22,934 bases of DNA from an uncultured Tissierellia bacterium (lineage in GTDB: Bacteria; Bacillota; Clostridia; Tissierellales; Peptoniphilaceae): positions 1 through 22,934 of the forward strand of contig CALAJY010000039.1 in the NCBI GenBank assembly GCA_937923265.1, in the 5' to 3' direction. The notes beneath the pieces are model-generated. The model was given only the letters and a program-made list of their open reading frames with translations, was not told the DNA's origin and ran no database searches. Below, one piece after another: positions 22,209 to 22,934 of the stretch (its first letter is position 1; every line of letters begins with the position of its first letter). Both the position numbers and the translations under genes were made by a program.

Positions 22209-22904
22209 TTGAAAGAGCAATGGGCGTTGTTTATCGACATTGATGATACGATTTTTGATTTTCAGGCTTGTGCCAAGCCGGCCTTTCTTGCTGCCTGTCA
22301 GGCATGTGGGTGGAAGGTGGACGAGGAGGCCTTCGCCCTCTTTCAGAAATGGGATCATGAACTTTGGAAAGAGCAGAAGGAGGGAACATTGACGGTGGAG
22401 GGGCTCTTCAAGAAGCGGGCTCTCCGGTTTTCGAAGCTTTTCGGAGAGGGGAAGGAGGCTTCGCGTTTTCAGCCTGCCTTTCATCGGCTGCTTTCTCAAC
22501 AGACGGTCTTGGTGGACGGGGTGGCGGATTGCCTGCCCGACTTGGCCCGTCAATATCCCATGTATGCGGCCTCCAATGGCTCCTTGTCGATGCAAGCGGA
22601 ACGCCTTGAGCGAGCGGGTCTTCGGAATTATTTTCAGGACCTTTTTGTTTCGGATGATCTGGGGGCAGAAAAGCCCAACCGAAGATTTTTTGAAACCTGC
22701 CTTCAACGATCCGGGAAAACCGCCCAGAAGTCCCTGATGATCGGAGACAGCCTGACCTCCGACATCTGTGGAGCCAAAAATGCGGGTTGGATGACCCTAT
22801 GGTTTCACTCGGAGTCGGAAGACACGGAGCATCCAAAGGCCGATGAAACCCTGGGATCATGGAAGGAGATTGCCGCGTTTTTACTCACGAAGGAGGATAA
22901 ATAG
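22209..22904 (+). CDS. HAD-superfamily hydrolase, YjjG-like pyrimidine 5'-nucleotidase type
   Basis: A 231-residue cytosolic phosphatase. All HAD motifs are present: D10-x-D12-x-T14 (IDIDDT; Asp10 is the nucleophile), ASNGS as motif II, the Lys in GAEKPN as motif III, and IGDSLTSDI as motif IV. The cap domain lies between motifs I and II, as in class C1. ERLERAGLRNYFQDLFVSDDLGAEKPNRRFF resembles the same stretch in YjjG, which dephosphorylates (d)UMP/dTMP-type and non-canonical pyrimidine monophosphates. Other small phosphates cannot be excluded. I chose TTG 22209, with GGGAGGGAGG just upstream. An earlier in-frame TTG at 22179 overlaps the -10 element. The next gene starts 2 bases downstream, so the two are co-transcribed. 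Confidence 0.85.
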   Translation: MKEQWALFIDIDDTIFDFQACAKPAFLAACQACGWKVDEEAFALFQKWDHELWKEQKEGTLTVEGLFKKRALRFSKLFGEGKEASRFQPAFHRLLSQQTVLVDGVADCLPDLARQYPMYAASNGSLSMQAERLERAGLRNYFQDLFVSDDLGAEKPNRRFFETCLQRSGKTAQKSLMIGDSLTSDICGAKNAGWMTLWFHSESEDTEHPKADETLGSWKEIAAFLLTKEDK

Positions 22905-22905
22905 G

Positions 22906-22934
22906 ATGAAGTATGTGGTCGACGTCAGGGAAGA
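22906..22934 (+). CDS. Start of a further gene, truncated by the window edge
   Basis: ATG at 22906 lies 1 base after the HAD stop codon and 9 bases after AGGAGG (22891-22896). Only MKYVVDVRE and a partial codon are visible, so no product can be assigned. Placement implies an operon with the HAD phosphatase. Confidence 0.6.

Overview
The window comes from a Bacillota chromosome, most likely an anaerobic Clostridia/Tissierellia-type organism. The evidence is strong purine-rich Shine-Dalgarno sites, short 4-base ATGA gene overlaps, a sortase-anchored BspA-type leucine-rich surface protein, a lipobox lipoprotein and typical low-GC Gram-positive families. Counting a few sequence lines by eye, ordinary genes run in the upper 50s % GC. 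I cannot name a genus. Every gene I can support lies on the + strand.

Layout. 1-465 is intergenic: the end of a repeat element, a C11 run, a promoter and a terminator-like leader hairpin. 466-3314 is a two-gene cassette, an MBOAT O-acyltransferase and an AlgX/AlgJ-like membrane-anchored partner, probably for O-acylation of an envelope polymer. 3315-3983 is a dense repeat field. 3984-5333 encodes an exported ComEC-type metallo-beta-lactamase-fold protein with a C-terminal Cys/His module. 5494-6030 is an unknown protein. 6127-8378 is an AT-richer, translationally coupled pair: a MazG-like nucleotide pyrophosphohydrolase and a PD-(D/E)XK nuclease fused to a DUF2075/Schlafen-type helicase. It looks acquired and is the best candidate for an uncharacterised defence system. 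8503-8919 is a small lipoprotein.

9138-16306 is a five-gene operon with short overlaps: mtnA, a class II aldolase, a GH13 alpha-glucosidase, a GH36 alpha-galactosidase and a MelB-like sugar/cation symporter. It joins 5-thioribose/5-deoxyribose salvage (a DHAP shunt lacking a local kinase) to uptake and breakdown of alpha-galactosides such as melibiose or raffinose. 16307-16951 holds a second repeat array. 16952-18112 is an MFS permease. 18254-21913 encodes a 1219-residue wall-anchored protein with three BspA-like LRR blocks and an FMN-binding domain. Its promoter carries two matching 16-bp dyads. 22209-22904 is a YjjG-like HAD phosphatase, and a further gene runs off the right edge.

Two features cut across genes. 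One is a family of intergenic composite repeats: 43-bp hairpin units (TTTCCCAGGG/CCCTGGGAAA), a 40-bp leader unit and a tail module of about 103-105 bp. It appears at four places, always between transcription units. The other is the octamer GGRTCATG, found 28 times on the two strands against about 1.4 expected. It is absent from 5170-8571, which includes the putative acquired pair.
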